Of a DNA stretch of 64,000 nt, positions 33,511 to 42,720 are shown piece after piece. The notes under the pieces were generated by a model. It did not search any database and had not been told where the DNA came from. It saw only the letters and a program-made list of their open reading frames with translations. Within the stretch, counting starts at the first letter, position 1; every line of letters begins with the position of its first letter. This stretch comes from Kosakonia sp. BYX6. GTDB lineage: Bacteria; Pseudomonadota; Gammaproteobacteria; Enterobacterales; Enterobacteriaceae. The DNA is taken from the NCBI RefSeq assembly GCF_038449125.1, contig NZ_CP151800.1:1460406-1524405 (forward strand). The letters run 5' to 3'. A program made the translations under genes and the position numbers.

Positions 33511-34752
33511 ATGGCTGACTTCAGTCCTGAACGTCGTTTTACGCGCATCGATCGTCTTCCCCCCTATGTATTTAATATCACTGCTGAACTGAAAATGGCT
33601 GCGCGACGTCGCGGCGAAGATATTATCGATTTCAGTATGGGCAACCCCGATGGCGCAACCCCGCCGCATATCGTTGAGAAACTGTGCACTGTGGCACAAC
33701 GCCCGGATACCCATGGTTACTCGACCTCGCGCGGTATTCCGCGTCTGCGTCGGGCCATTTCCCGCTGGTACCAGGATCGTTATCAGGTGGATATCGACCC
33801 GGAAACCGAAGCCATCGTCACCATTGGTTCAAAAGAGGGGCTGGCGCATTTGATGCTGGCAACGCTGGATCATGGCGATACGGTGCTGGTGCCAAACCCG
33901 AGCTATCCGATCCATATTTATGGTGCAGTGATCGCCGGGGCGCAGGTGCGATCCGTGCCGCTGGTTGAAGGCGTCGATTTCTTTAATGAGTTGGAACGCG
34001 CGATCCGCGAAAGTTATCCGAAGCCGAAAATGATGATTTTGGGCTTCCCGTCGAACCCGACCGCGCAGTGCGTGGAATTGGAGTTCTTCGAGAAAGTGGT
34101 GGTGCTGGCGAAGCGCTACGATGTGCTGGTGGTTCACGATCTCGCCTATGCCGATATTGTTTATGATGGCTGGAAAGCGCCGTCGATCATGCAGGTGCCG
34201 GGCGCGCGCGATGTCGCGGTTGAATTCTTCACCCTGTCGAAAAGTTACAACATGGCGGGCTGGCGCATTGGGTTTATGGTCGGTAATTCGGTGCTGGTTA
34301 ACGCGCTGGCGCGCATCAAAAGTTACCACGATTACGGAACATTCACGCCGTTGCAGGTGGCGGCCATCGCCGCGCTGGAAGGCGATCAGCAATGCGTACG
34401 CGATATCGCCGCGCAGTACAAACGCCGCCGCGATGTGCTGGTGAAAGGCCTGCACGAAGCGGGCTGGATGGTTGAAATGCCGAAAGCGTCGATGTATGTG
34501 TGGGCGAAAATTCCCGGGCCTTATGCGGCGATGGGTTCGCTGGAGTTTGCCAAAAAGCTCCTGAAAGAGGCCAAAGTGTGCGTTTCGCCCGGCATCGGGT
34601 TTGGTGATTATGGCGACACGCATGTGCGTTTCGCGTTAATCGAGAACCGCGATCGTATCCGCCAGGCGGTGCGCGGCATCAAAACCATGTTTCGCGCCGA
34701 TGGACTACTTCCGGTCACGCAGAAGGGTACGACGGAAGACTTGGAATCATAA
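33511..34752 (+). CDS. alaC: Alanine transaminase
   Basis: 413-residue class I PLP-dependent aminotransferase converting pyruvate and glutamate to alanine and 2-oxoglutarate; E. coli AlaC (YfdZ) has 412. Motifs: '[15 protein letters not shown]', '[14 protein letters not shown]', 'NPSYPIH', '[13 protein letters not shown]', the PLP lysine in '[19 protein letters not shown]' and a C-terminal 'VRFALIEN'. CGAGGA precedes the ATG. Divergent from the pyruvate-sensing ypdAB system, an arrangement conserved from E. coli. Terminator at 34756. Confidence 0.96.
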   Translation: MADFSPERRFTRIDRLPPYVFNITAELKMAARRRGEDIIDFSMGNPDGATPPHIVEKLCTVAQRPDTHGYSTSRGIPRLRRAISRWYQDRYQVDIDPETEAIVTIGSKEGLAHLMLATLDHGDTVLVPNPSYPIHIYGAVIAGAQVRSVPLVEGVDFFNELERAIRESYPKPKMMILGFPSNPTAQCVELEFFEKVVVLAKRYDVLVVHDLAYADIVYDGWKAPSIMQVPGARDVAVEFFTLSKSYNMAGWRIGFMVGNSVLVNALARIKSYHDYGTFTPLQVAAIAALEGDQQCVRDIAAQYKRRRDVLVKGLHEAGWMVEMPKASMYVWAKIPGPYAAMGSLEFAKKLLKEAKVCVSPGIGFGDYGDTHVRFALIENRDRIRQAVRGIKTMFRADGLLPVTQKGTTEDLES

Positions 34753-34755
34753 AAA

Positions 34756-34783
34756 AAGGAGCCGAAAGGCTCCTTATTTTTTT
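34756..34783. terminator. Terminator between alaC and ypdK
   Basis: AAGGAGCC (34756-34763), loop GAAA, GGCTCCTT (34768-34775), followed by ATTTTTTT. An A run precedes the stem, so it works for both converging genes. Confidence 0.9.
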
Positions 34784-34802
34784 CTTGCAGTAATCGCTCA
34801 GG

Positions 34803-34874
34803 TCAGATCATCAGGGCGAAGGTACCGGCCCAAACAATGACCATCACCGAAATGCCCATAAAGAAATATTTCAC
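34803..34874 (-). CDS. ypdK: Small membrane protein YpdK
   Basis: 23-residue peptide, KYFFMGIS...VIVWAGTFALMI after the start, matching E. coli YpdK, an experimentally detected one-helix inner-membrane protein encoded downstream of alaC on the opposite strand. Position and orientation are conserved. Initiation at GTG 34874 gives the E. coli length and lies 9-10 bp after GGAG; an ATG two codons earlier (34880) is too close to that GGAG. Function is unknown. Confidence 0.85.
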   Translation of the reverse strand: MKYFFMGISVMVIVWAGTFALMI

Positions 34875-34880
34875 GTTCAT

Positions 34881-35376
34881 CGCTCCGCATACAAAGTATG
34901 CATTCATGACCTATCAGGACTGAGTATAGAGAGGTGAAACTACGCCAAAGTGAAAATGAGAGTTTTCTCCCTTTCGGCCACAGCTCCATCTCAGAATTTC
35001 GGGTGAATTCATCACCAAACGGGGGCTAATGTACGCTTAATTTTTAGGCCTTACAAGAGCCTTTTTTCTATTTAATTTTAGTAACTTACAATGTGTCGGG
35101 CTTTGGCGACACAATACTTTCGCTGCTAAATAAATCAGCGTTGAGCGACGAAATAATGCTGGTGCTGAAACGCTTCATTTCCGCTTGAATTATAAGGCTA
35201 ATTTTTTGAGCTAACTCACATTCTGTACAAATCCGGAATTGGACGGCAGCAGAAAAGTGGGCGCACGGCAGACAAAAAAATAATTGGCTGTGCAGTTTTG
35301 ACGACTAACTATGCGCAGTTGACAACGCAATCATTATGCAAATAAATGTCTATACAACCTATGACAAGGGAAACGT
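34881..35376. other. ypdK-hutI intergenic region
   Basis: 496 bp, AT-rich, with no open frame I would defend. It must hold the divergent ypdK and hut promoters. TTGACA at 35319-35324 is a consensus -35 for hutI, with a weak -10 (ATAAAT, 35342-35347) 17 bp on, directly abutting the HutC-type operator. Nothing else in the stretch is recognisable. Confidence 0.5.
35347..35357 (+). promoter_or_regulatory. HutC-type operator before hutI
   Basis: TGTCTATACAA here is the exact reverse complement of TTGTATAGACA at 38424-38434 before hutU. The motif resembles the GntR/HutC operators of other hut operons and sits over the presumed -10 region, 20 bp upstream of the hutI start. Confidence 0.7.
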
Positions 35377-36603
35377 ATGATTGAGCTGACCTCTGACGAT
35401 CGCATCTGGCGCAACGCGACGCTGGCAACCATGGATCCCACGCTTTCACACGCTTATGGCCTGCTTGAAAAACATGCCCTTGTGGTGCGTAACGGCAAGA
35501 TTCGTGCCGTTGTGCCAGACGTGGAGCTTCCGGCAAACCCGCCGCATAGCGTGGATGTTGAAGGCCGCCTGGTGACGCCCGGTTTGATCGACTGCCACAC
35601 GCACCTGATTTTTGGCGGTAACCGCGCACAGGAGTGGGAACAACGGCTCAATGGCGTTTCCTATCAGCAGATCAGCGCGGCGGGCGGTGGGATTAATGCC
35701 ACCGTGCGGGCGACTCGCCAGAGCAGCGAAGCGGAACTGACCGCACTGGCGCAGCAGCGGTTGGTAAGGCTTATGCGTGAAGGCGTCACCCTGCTTGAAA
35801 TCAAATCTGGCTACGGTCTTGACCTTGAAAGCGAAGAGAAAATGCTGCGCGTGGCTGGCTTGCTGGCGCAGAATAATGCGGTTGAAATCAGCCGTACTTT
35901 GCTCGCTGCGCATGCAACGCCGCCCGAATATCAAGACGATGCGGATGGCTATATCCAGCTTGTTTGCGAAACCATCCTGCCTGGGCTGTGGCAAAAAGGC
36001 TTGTTCGAGGCCGTTGATGCATTTTGCGAAAACGTGGGTTTCACCCCGGCGCAAACCGAACGTGTGTTTCACGCCGCGCGTGCGCTGGGCATTCCGGTAA
36101 AAGGCCATGTTGAGCAACTCTCACCGCTGGGCGGCGCGCAACTGGTCAGCCGCTTTCAGGGCTTATCCGCCGACCATATTGAGTACCTTAGCGAAGCAGG
36201 CGTGATGGCGATGCGCGCCAGCGGCACCGTAGCCGTGCTGCTGCCTGGCGCGTTCTACTTCCTCAACGAAACGCAAAAACCGCCGGTAGAACTGTTGCGC
36301 CAGCAACAGGTGCCGATCGCGGTTGCCACAGATTACAACCCCGGCACCAGCCCGTTTGCCAGCCTGCATCTGGCGATGAATATGGCCTGCGTGAAATTCG
36401 GTCTGACGCCGGAAGAAACGTGGGCGGGCGTCACGCGAAACGCCGCACAGGCGCTTGGCCGCCAGCATACGCACGGTCAGTTAGCCGCAGGTTTTGTCGC
36501 AGATTTTGTGGTGTGGGATGCCGCGCATCCGGTGGAGATGGTGTACGAACCGGGCCGTAACCCGCTCTATCAGCGCATTTTTCGCGGCGAGGTGAGCGCA
36601 TGA
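35377..36603 (+). CDS. hutI: Imidazolonepropionase
   Basis: 408-residue metal-dependent amidohydrolase converting 4-imidazolone-5-propanoate to N-formimidoyl-L-glutamate, the third step of histidine degradation. Motifs: metal-binding '[20 protein letters not shown]', '[17 protein letters not shown]', '[16 protein letters not shown]', '[13 protein letters not shown]' and '[10 protein letters not shown]'. Length is usual for the family (about 405). First gene of hutIGC; its stop overlaps the hutG start (ATGA). A HutC-type operator lies upstream. Confidence 0.97.
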   Translation: MIELTSDDRIWRNATLATMDPTLSHAYGLLEKHALVVRNGKIRAVVPDVELPANPPHSVDVEGRLVTPGLIDCHTHLIFGGNRAQEWEQRLNGVSYQQISAAGGGINATVRATRQSSEAELTALAQQRLVRLMREGVTLLEIKSGYGLDLESEEKMLRVAGLLAQNNAVEISRTLLAAHATPPEYQDDADGYIQLVCETILPGLWQKGLFEAVDAFCENVGFTPAQTERVFHAARALGIPVKGHVEQLSPLGGAQLVSRFQGLSADHIEYLSEAGVMAMRASGTVAVLLPGAFYFLNETQKPPVELLRQQQVPIAVATDYNPGTSPFASLHLAMNMACVKFGLTPEETWAGVTRNAAQALGRQHTHGQLAAGFVADFVVWDAAHPVEMVYEPGRNPLYQRIFRGEVSA

Positions 36604-37559
36604 ATTTGTGGCATCCGGTTGAGCAATCGGTCTGGCAGGGTCGGGACGACAGCGGCGAAGCGGCGAACGCGCTTCGCGTTTTTCAGACGCTGACAAATAC
36701 GGGCGAATTCGCGCCACAACAGCATCGCGGCAAGGTCGCATTGCTCGGTTTTGAATGCGATGAAGGCGTTAAACGCAACCTGGGTCGCGCCGGTGCCGCG
36801 CAGGGGCCGGATGTGCTGCGTAAAGCGCTGGCGAATATGGCCAGCCATGCCGGGCACGAACAGTTAGTGGAGATGGGTAATCTCCGCGCGCAGCAGGAGC
36901 AACTGGAGCGCGCGCAACAGGCGCTGCATGATGCGGCGCTGGCCTGCCAGCATGCGCAGATGCGGACGTTGGTGTTCGGCGGCGGGCATGAAACCGCGTT
37001 TGGTCATGGTTCTGCGGTTCTCGACGCCTTCCCGCATGAGCGGGTTGGCATCATCAATCTGGATGCGCATCTTGATTTACGCCATGCGCCTTATGCAAGT
37101 TCAGGCACACCATTTCGCCAGTTGGCGCTGCATTGCGAGGCGCAGCAGCGTGATTTTCATTATTGCTGCATCGGTGCCAGCCGGGCGGCGAATACACAAG
37201 CATTGTGGGATGAAGCCGCGCGTCGAGAAGTGACGGTAATTGAAGATTTGTCCGTGCTGAATGCGTTTGATGCCCATGTATTGCCGGAAATCGAACGCAA
37301 TATCGTAAGCTACGACAGGCTTTATTTGACCATCGATCTCGACGTGCTTCCCGGCGGGGAAATGCCCGCGGTTTCAGCGCCTGCCGCGCTCGGCATCCCG
37401 CTCTGCTTGCTGTTGCGTATTGTTGAGCCGCTGTGTCGCAGCGGTAAATTGCAGGCGGTCGATCTGGTGGAGTTTAACCCCGCGTTTGACAACGCCGGGC
37501 AGGGTGCCAGAGCCGCGGCGCGGCTGGCATGGCAAATCGCCCACTGGTGGCAGCAATAA
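36600..37559 (+). CDS. hutG: Formimidoylglutamase
   Basis: 319-residue Mn-dependent ureohydrolase (arginase fold) that hydrolyses N-formimidoyl-L-glutamate to glutamate and formamide, ending the pathway. The Mn ligands appear in '[11 protein letters not shown]', 'NLDAHLDLR' and '[10 protein letters not shown]'. It overlaps hutI by 4 bp and is followed by hutC after 40 bp. Use of this one-step hydrolase defines the short histidine-utilisation route found in enterics, without formylglutamate intermediates. Confidence 0.96.
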   Translation: MNLWHPVEQSVWQGRDDSGEAANALRVFQTLTNTGEFAPQQHRGKVALLGFECDEGVKRNLGRAGAAQGPDVLRKALANMASHAGHEQLVEMGNLRAQQEQLERAQQALHDAALACQHAQMRTLVFGGGHETAFGHGSAVLDAFPHERVGIINLDAHLDLRHAPYASSGTPFRQLALHCEAQQRDFHYCCIGASRAANTQALWDEAARREVTVIEDLSVLNAFDAHVLPEIERNIVSYDRLYLTIDLDVLPGGEMPAVSAPAALGIPLCLLLRIVEPLCRSGKLQAVDLVEFNPAFDNAGQGARAAARLAWQIAHWWQQ

Positions 37560-37599
37560 CGGTATATTCGCCCGATAACTGAGATAAGGAATAGCGCGC

Positions 37600-38337
37600 A
37601 TGTTTTCGCCCCGCCCCCGACTTGCACCCGCCAGTGCGCCGGTGCCTTTTTATGAAAAAGTGAAGCAGGCTATCAGCGAGAAGATTTACGACGGCACATG
37701 GCACCCACATGACCGCATTCCGTCTGAAGCCGAGTTGGTGGCGCAATTTGGTTTTAGCCGCATGACCATCAACCGCGCGGTGCGCGAGCTAACGGACGAA
37801 GGCTTGCTGGTGCGTTTGCAGGGCGTCGGCACCTTTGTCGCCGAGCCTAAAGGCCAGTCCGCGCTGTTCGAAGTGCGCAGCATCGCCGATGAAATCGCCG
37901 CTCGCCACCATCAACATCGCTGCGAAGTGTTGCTGCTCGAAGAGACGCGTGCCGACCTGACGCAGGCCGCCGCGCTAAATGTGGAAGAGGGGACGCGGAT
38001 TTTCCACTCAAAGATGGTGCATTTCGAAAACGAGATACCGGTACAGATTGAGGATCGCACCGTCAATGCCGCAGTCGCGCCCGACTATTTGCAACAGGAT
38101 TACACGCAAACCACCGCGCATGCCTATTTGTCGCTGGTCGCGCCATTGACCGAAGGGGAACATATTGTCGAAGCGGTACAGGCAACCGCAGAAGAGTGCC
38201 GCTTGTTGCAGATCAAAGAGCACGATCCCTGCTTGCTGATTCGCCGCCGAACCTGGTCGACCTCACATATTGTTTCTCACGCCCGCCTGCTTTTCCCCGG
38301 CGCACGCTACCGTTTGCAGGGCCATTTTAGTTCCTGA
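37600..38337 (+). CDS. hutC: GntR-family histidine-utilisation repressor
   Basis: 245 residues: an N-terminal GntR winged HTH ('YEKVKQAISEKIYDGTWHPHDRIPSEAELVAQFGFSRMTINRAVRELTDEGLLVRLQGVGTFVAEP') and a C-terminal UTRA effector domain that binds urocanate in characterised HutC. It closes the hutIGC operon, so it is autoregulated. The likely operators are the shared motifs at 35347 and 38424. AAGGAAT lies upstream of the ATG. Confidence 0.95.
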   Translation: MFSPRPRLAPASAPVPFYEKVKQAISEKIYDGTWHPHDRIPSEAELVAQFGFSRMTINRAVRELTDEGLLVRLQGVGTFVAEPKGQSALFEVRSIADEIAARHHQHRCEVLLLEETRADLTQAAALNVEEGTRIFHSKMVHFENEIPVQIEDRTVNAAVAPDYLQQDYTQTTAHAYLSLVAPLTEGEHIVEAVQATAEECRLLQIKEHDPCLLIRRRTWSTSHIVSHARLLFPGARYRLQGHFSS

Positions 38338-38423
38338 TCCCTTCGCGCCTGCAAAAGCGTGATTGCTGGCGCACTATCATAAAATTGTATCTTTATTGTT
38401 AAATCCTGCCTTGCGCGGTTCAA

Positions 38424-38435
38424 TTGTATAGACAA
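38424..38435 (+). promoter_or_regulatory. HutC-type operator before hutU
   Basis: TTGTATAGACAA is itself nearly symmetrical and shares an 11-mer with the site before hutI. A second palindrome, GGTGTTTAGACACC, follows at 38441-38454. Both lie in the 142-bp gap between hutC and hutU. Confidence 0.7.
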
Positions 38436-38479
38436 GTATAGGTGTTTAGACACCCAACGCCTGATTCAGGAGAACAACG

Positions 38480-40162
38480 ATGCCGCACACCCTTTCTCGC
38501 CAGCAGGTAATCCGCGCGCCACGAGGCACGACGCTGAACGCAAAAAGCTGGCTTACCGAAGCGCCGTTGCGCATGTTAATGAATAATCTCGATCCGGATG
38601 TGGCTGAAAATCCCAATGAACTGGTGGTTTATGGCGGCATCGGGCGCGCGGCACGTAATTGGGAATGTTATGACGCCATCGTTGAAGCGCTAAAAAAACT
38701 GGAGCACGACGAAACATTGCTGGTGCAGTCCGGCAAGCCGGTTGGCGTGTTTAAAACCCACGACAACGCGCCGCGCGTGCTGATTGCCAACTCGAACCTC
38801 GTACCGCATTGGGCGACCTGGGAGCACTTCAACGAACTGGATGCGAAAGGGTTGGCGATGTACGGCCAGATGACCGCCGGAAGTTGGATCTATATCGGCA
38901 GTCAGGGAATCATCCAGGGAACGTATGAGACCTTTGTTGAAGCCGGGCGTCAGCATTATCACGGCAATTTACAAGGGCGCTGGGTGTTAACGGCGGGGCT
39001 TGGCGGAATGGGCGGGGCGCAACCGCTGGCGGCAACGCTTGCCGGCGCCTGTTCGCTGATTATTGAGTGCCAGCAGAGCCGCATCGATTTCCGTCTGCGC
39101 ACGCGTTATGTCGATGAGCAAGCCACTTCTCTGGATGACGCGCTGGCGCGAATTAAGGACTACACGGCGCAAGGTAAAGCTGTCTCCATTGCGCTGTGCG
39201 CCAACGCGGCAGAGATTTTACCGGAGCTGGTCAAACGCGGCGTGTGCCCGGATATGGTGACCGACCAGACCAGCGCGCACGATCCGCTGCATGGTTACCT
39301 GCCGCAAGGCTGGACGTGGGACGAATATCAACGCCGGGGCGAGTCCGATCCGCAGGGCACGGTGCAGGCTGCGAAACGCAGCATGGCGCAACACGTTAAC
39401 GCCATGCTGGCGTTCAGCCAGATGGGCATTCCGACCTTCGATTACGGCAACAATATCCGCCAGATGGCCAAAGAGATGGGGGTGGCAAACGCCTTTGATT
39501 TCCCCGGTTTCGTTCCGGCCTATATTCGCCCGCTGTTCTGCCGGGGCATTGGCCCGTTTCGTTGGGTGGCGCTCTCCGGTGATGCGCAGGATATCTACAA
39601 AACCGATGCCAAAGTGAAAGCGATGATTGACGATCAGCACCTGCACCGCTGGCTGGATATGGCGCGCGAGCGCATCAGTTTTCAGGGCTTACCGGCGCGG
39701 ATCTGTTGGGTGGGGCTGGAGTGGCGGCAAAAACTGGGGCTGGCCTTCAACGAAATGGTGCGTAGTGGCGAAGTCTCCGCGCCGATTGTGATTGGCCGCG
39801 ATCATCTGGATTCCGGCTCGGTCGCCAGCCCGAACCGAGAAACCGAAGCGATGCGCGATGGCTCCGACGCGGTGTCAGACTGGCCGCTGCTTAACGCCAT
39901 GCTCAACACCGCCAGCGGCGCAACTTGGGTGTCACTGCATCACGGCGGCGGCGTTGGCATGGGCTTTTCTCAGCATGCCGGGATGGTGATTGTCTGCGAT
40001 GGCACCGATGAAGCGGCGGAACGCATTGCTCGCGTGTTACATAACGATCCGGCAACCGGCGTGATGCGCCACGCCGATGCGGGTTATGACAGTGCGATTG
40101 CATGCGCCGCAGAGCAGGGGCTTAATCTTCCGATGATCGCCGCAACGCAGGGGCACCGCTAA
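38480..40162 (+). CDS. hutU: Urocanate hydratase
   Basis: 560-residue cytoplasmic NAD+-dependent enzyme converting urocanate to 4-imidazolone-5-propanoate, second step of the pathway; length is normal for the family (about 556). Highly conserved blocks include '[20 protein letters not shown]', '[38 protein letters not shown]', the NAD motif '[12 protein letters not shown]', '[15 protein letters not shown]' and '[16 protein letters not shown]'. AGGAG lies before the ATG. It begins a second transcription unit with hutH 2 bp downstream. Confidence 0.97.
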   Translation: MPHTLSRQQVIRAPRGTTLNAKSWLTEAPLRMLMNNLDPDVAENPNELVVYGGIGRAARNWECYDAIVEALKKLEHDETLLVQSGKPVGVFKTHDNAPRVLIANSNLVPHWATWEHFNELDAKGLAMYGQMTAGSWIYIGSQGIIQGTYETFVEAGRQHYHGNLQGRWVLTAGLGGMGGAQPLAATLAGACSLIIECQQSRIDFRLRTRYVDEQATSLDDALARIKDYTAQGKAVSIALCANAAEILPELVKRGVCPDMVTDQTSAHDPLHGYLPQGWTWDEYQRRGESDPQGTVQAAKRSMAQHVNAMLAFSQMGIPTFDYGNNIRQMAKEMGVANAFDFPGFVPAYIRPLFCRGIGPFRWVALSGDAQDIYKTDAKVKAMIDDQHLHRWLDMARERISFQGLPARICWVGLEWRQKLGLAFNEMVRSGEVSAPIVIGRDHLDSGSVASPNRETEAMRDGSDAVSDWPLLNAMLNTASGATWVSLHHGGGVGMGFSQHAGMVIVCDGTDEAAERIARVLHNDPATGVMRHADAGYDSAIACAAEQGLNLPMIAATQGHR

Positions 40163-40164
40163 TC

Positions 40165-41703
40165 ATGAACAATCTCAACCTTATTCCCGGTCAACTGACT
40201 CTGGCGCAGTTGCGCGCTGTTTACCATCAGCCGCTGCACCTGACGCTTGATGACAGCGCATTTGCCGCCATTAATGACAGCGTGGCGTGTGTGAATGCCA
40301 TCATGGCGGAAGGGCGCACGGCATACGGCATCAACACCGGTTTCGGCCTGCTGGCGCAAACCCGTATCGCCACCGACGATCTCGAAAACCTGCAACGCTC
40401 GCTGGTGCTTTCCCACGCTGCGGGCGTTGGCGAACCGCTGGACGATGCGATGGTGCGTCTGATGATGCTGCTGAAAGTGAACAGCCTGGCGCGCGGGTTT
40501 TCCGGCATCCGCTTGCAGGTGATTCAGCTGTTGGTAGGTATGATCAACGCGGGCGTTACGCCGTGGATCCCCGCAAAAGGCTCGGTTGGTGCTTCCGGTG
40601 ATCTTGCGCCGCTGGCGCATATGTCACTCACTTTGCTTGGCGAGGGCAAAGCCCGCTGGCAGGGGAAATGGCTGCCGTCCACCGAAGCGCTGAAAAACGC
40701 CGGGCTGGAACCGCTGACGTTAGCGGCGAAAGAGGGGCTGGCGCTGCTTAATGGCACGCAAACCTCTACCGCGTTTGCGCTACGTGGCTTGTTTGAAGCC
40801 GAAGATCTGTTTGCTTCGGCAGTGGTTTGCGGTGCGTTGACCACCGAAGCGGCGCTGGGCTCTCGTCGCCCCTTTGATGCGCGAATTCATGAAGTGCGCG
40901 GTCAGCGTGGGCAAATTGATGCGGCGGCGTTATATCGCCATCTTCTGACCGATGACAGCGCGATTGCGCAATCTCACCACAACTGCAACAAGGTGCAGGA
41001 TCCCTATTCATTGCGCTGCCAGCCGCAGGTGATGGGCGCGTGTTTGACACAACTGCGTTTCGCTGCCGACGTGTTGCTCACCGAGGCTAATGCGGTATCG
41101 GATAACCCGCTGGTTTTCGCCGCTGAAAACGAGGTGATCTCTGGCGGCAATTTCCACGCGGAGCCGGTGGCGATGGCGGCAGACAACCTCGCGCTGGCGA
41201 TCGCCGAAATCGGTGCGCTGTCGGAGCGGCGCATCGCGTTGTTGATGGATAGCCATATGTCGCAACTGCCGCCATTTCTCGTGAAAAATGGCGGTGTAAA
41301 CTCCGGCTTTATGATTGCCCAGGTCACCGCGGCGGCGCTGGCAAGCGAAAATAAAGCGCTGGCGCACCCACACAGTGTCGATAGCCTGCCGACATCGGCA
41401 AACCAGGAAGATCACGTTTCGATGGCGCCTGCCGCCGGTCGTCGCTTATGGGAGATGGCGGCGAACACGCGCGGCGTCATTGCCGTGGAGTGGCTCGCCG
41501 CCTGCCAGGGGTTGGATATGCGCGAAGGGCTCGCCACCAGCCCATTGCTGGAACAAGCCCGCCATCTGCTGCGTGAGCAGGTTCCTCATTACGATAAAGA
41601 CCGCTACTTCGCACCGGATATCGACACGGCGATGCAGTTATTGCGCGAGCGGCAACTGACGCGGCTACTGCCGGAGGGTTGTTTGGCCACATTTGATGGC
41701 TGA
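40165..41703 (+). CDS. hutH: Histidine ammonia-lyase
   Basis: 512-residue enzyme removing ammonia from histidine to give urocanate, first pathway step. The autocatalytic MIO prosthetic group forms from A143-S144-G145 within '[15 protein letters not shown]', the expected position. Other family blocks: '[11 protein letters not shown]', '[21 protein letters not shown]', '[14 protein letters not shown]', and '[14 protein letters not shown]'. It follows hutU by 2 bp. No histidine or urocanate transporter gene is adjacent, so uptake must be encoded elsewhere. Confidence 0.97.
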   Translation: MNNLNLIPGQLTLAQLRAVYHQPLHLTLDDSAFAAINDSVACVNAIMAEGRTAYGINTGFGLLAQTRIATDDLENLQRSLVLSHAAGVGEPLDDAMVRLMMLLKVNSLARGFSGIRLQVIQLLVGMINAGVTPWIPAKGSVGASGDLAPLAHMSLTLLGEGKARWQGKWLPSTEALKNAGLEPLTLAAKEGLALLNGTQTSTAFALRGLFEAEDLFASAVVCGALTTEAALGSRRPFDARIHEVRGQRGQIDAAALYRHLLTDDSAIAQSHHNCNKVQDPYSLRCQPQVMGACLTQLRFAADVLLTEANAVSDNPLVFAAENEVISGGNFHAEPVAMAADNLALAIAEIGALSERRIALLMDSHMSQLPPFLVKNGGVNSGFMIAQVTAAALASENKALAHPHSVDSLPTSANQEDHVSMAPAAGRRLWEMAANTRGVIAVEWLAACQGLDMREGLATSPLLEQARHLLREQVPHYDKDRYFAPDIDTAMQLLRERQLTRLLPEGCLATFDG

Positions 41704-41725
41704 TTTCAAAAAACGATAAGGAGAT

Positions 41726-41773
41726 ATGATGGATTCAGTGACTTCCGGTTATGTCAGCGAGTTGGTAAATTGA
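41726..41773 (+). CDS. Possible 15-residue micro-ORF with perfect Shine-Dalgarno
   Basis: AAGGAGATAT immediately precedes ATG-ATG; the frame encodes 15 residues (MMDSVTSGYVSELVN) and stops with TGA 38 bp before the next gene. The ribosome site is far better than that of the gene behind it. It could be a leader peptide, the leftover start of a deleted gene, or chance. I recognise no homologue. Confidence 0.35.
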   Translation: MMDSVTSGYVSELVN

Positions 41774-41811
41774 GCGACTGAACCTAAAACTCGACCAGAA
41801 GGGAATTCAGG

Positions 41812-42444
41812 GTGACCGGAAAAATTGACTATCAAATTGAAAAGTACAGCTTTACGGAGATCGCCGAGTCAGCACGTCTCGCGCAACAGTGGCGAGACGT
41901 GCTGGAGGAGTGCCGACAATTGCAAGCCGGAGCAGAAGAGCGGCTGCGAATCGCGCTGCTGAATGTTGATTACGTCACCAGTTTTGAGCTTCCTTTCCGA
42001 TTGTTGCTCACCCGCGCGCCGCAGCTTATTGCCGGGGTGCGTGAAGAATTCCAGCTTGGTCAGAAAAACGTCCTCTTCAATGGTAAGCGTTTTGGCTGCG
42101 TCTATAGCGTGAAAACCGATTTGAGTGAGATCCCCGACGAGTTTCAGTATCGCCTTGCAACCCGCATCCGACGGGCGGATTCAACCGGCACAACGGCTGC
42201 GCCTTACCAGCAAATCGCCAAAGAGGTGAAGGCTCCGCGTGAGCGGCTTAAGCTGGCGTTTGAGTCAGGTTTAGAGGTCACTGCACTCGACGGGTTATTT
42301 TGGTTTGGCAGCCAACGCATTGCCGCGGATATTCAAAGGTTGAGAAAAACGGGCATGGTGATAGCAACAGCGGAAACGGAAGTGTTTGATAACGTTACCG
42401 GTACGACAAGGCTGATTCCGGTTTATCGCAGTAACAATCATTAA
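41812..42444 (+). CDS. Unrecognised protein, possible C-terminal winged helix
   Basis: 210 residues starting at GTG with GAAGGG upstream. I do not recognise the family. It is soluble, with no signal peptide or membrane helix; the N-terminal third is rich in charged helix residues ('ARLAQQWRDVLEECRQLQAGAEERLRIALLNVDYV'), and the last third ('GSQRIAADIQRLRKTGMVIATAE' then a beta-hairpin-like 'TTRLIPVYR') looks like a winged-helix DNA-binding unit. It lies between hutH and tRNA-Arg(CCT), a known integration site, and points toward the tRNA, so it may be a passenger of an old element. The protein is intact; the function is open. Confidence 0.6.
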   Translation: MTGKIDYQIEKYSFTEIAESARLAQQWRDVLEECRQLQAGAEERLRIALLNVDYVTSFELPFRLLLTRAPQLIAGVREEFQLGQKNVLFNGKRFGCVYSVKTDLSEIPDEFQYRLATRIRRADSTGTTAAPYQQIAKEVKAPRERLKLAFESGLEVTALDGLFWFGSQRIAADIQRLRKTGMVIATAETEVFDNVTGTTRLIPVYRSNNH

Positions 42445-42456
42445 GAGGATAGATAC

Positions 42457-42531
42457 TGGTGTCCCCTGCAGGAATCGAACCTGCAACTAGCCCTTAGGAG
42501 GGGCTCGTTATATCCATTTAACTAAGGGGAC
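42457..42531 (-). tRNA. argW: tRNA-Arg(CCT)
   Basis: 75-nt tRNA read on the minus strand from GTCCCCTTAG to an encoded CCA; anticodon CCT (plus-strand AGG at 42496-42498), T-arm GGTTCGATTCC. This is argW, the attachment tRNA of prophage CPS-53 in E. coli K-12. Only one copy of its 3' end is seen in the window. Confidence 0.97.
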
Positions 42532-42690
42532 TTTATCAAGGTAATTTTGCTTTAATCCTTGAGCGCCCGCATGGTACCGCAAGTGTGCGCCCTGACTCAA
42601 TATTTTCGTTCGCGGTTGCTCGCTTTGTGCACGCTTGCTGCGCTTTTCGCAGAAACCTCACTCAGCATAAAGCGCATTGGCAATAAACGT

Positions 42691-42710
42691 CCCCGCGATG
42701 ATTTGCGGGG
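42691..42710 (-). terminator. Possible terminator after gtrC
   Basis: CCCCGC (42691-42696) pairs with GCGGGG (42705-42710), 10 bp past the gtrC stop. The following minus-strand sequence is only moderately T-rich, so it is a weak intrinsic terminator. Confidence 0.45.
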
Positions 42711-42720
42711 AAGGAGGAAA

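Noticed and set aside
33829-34623. 264-codon minus-strand frame inside alaC
   Set aside because: Antisense shadow; His and Arg-rich with no motif.
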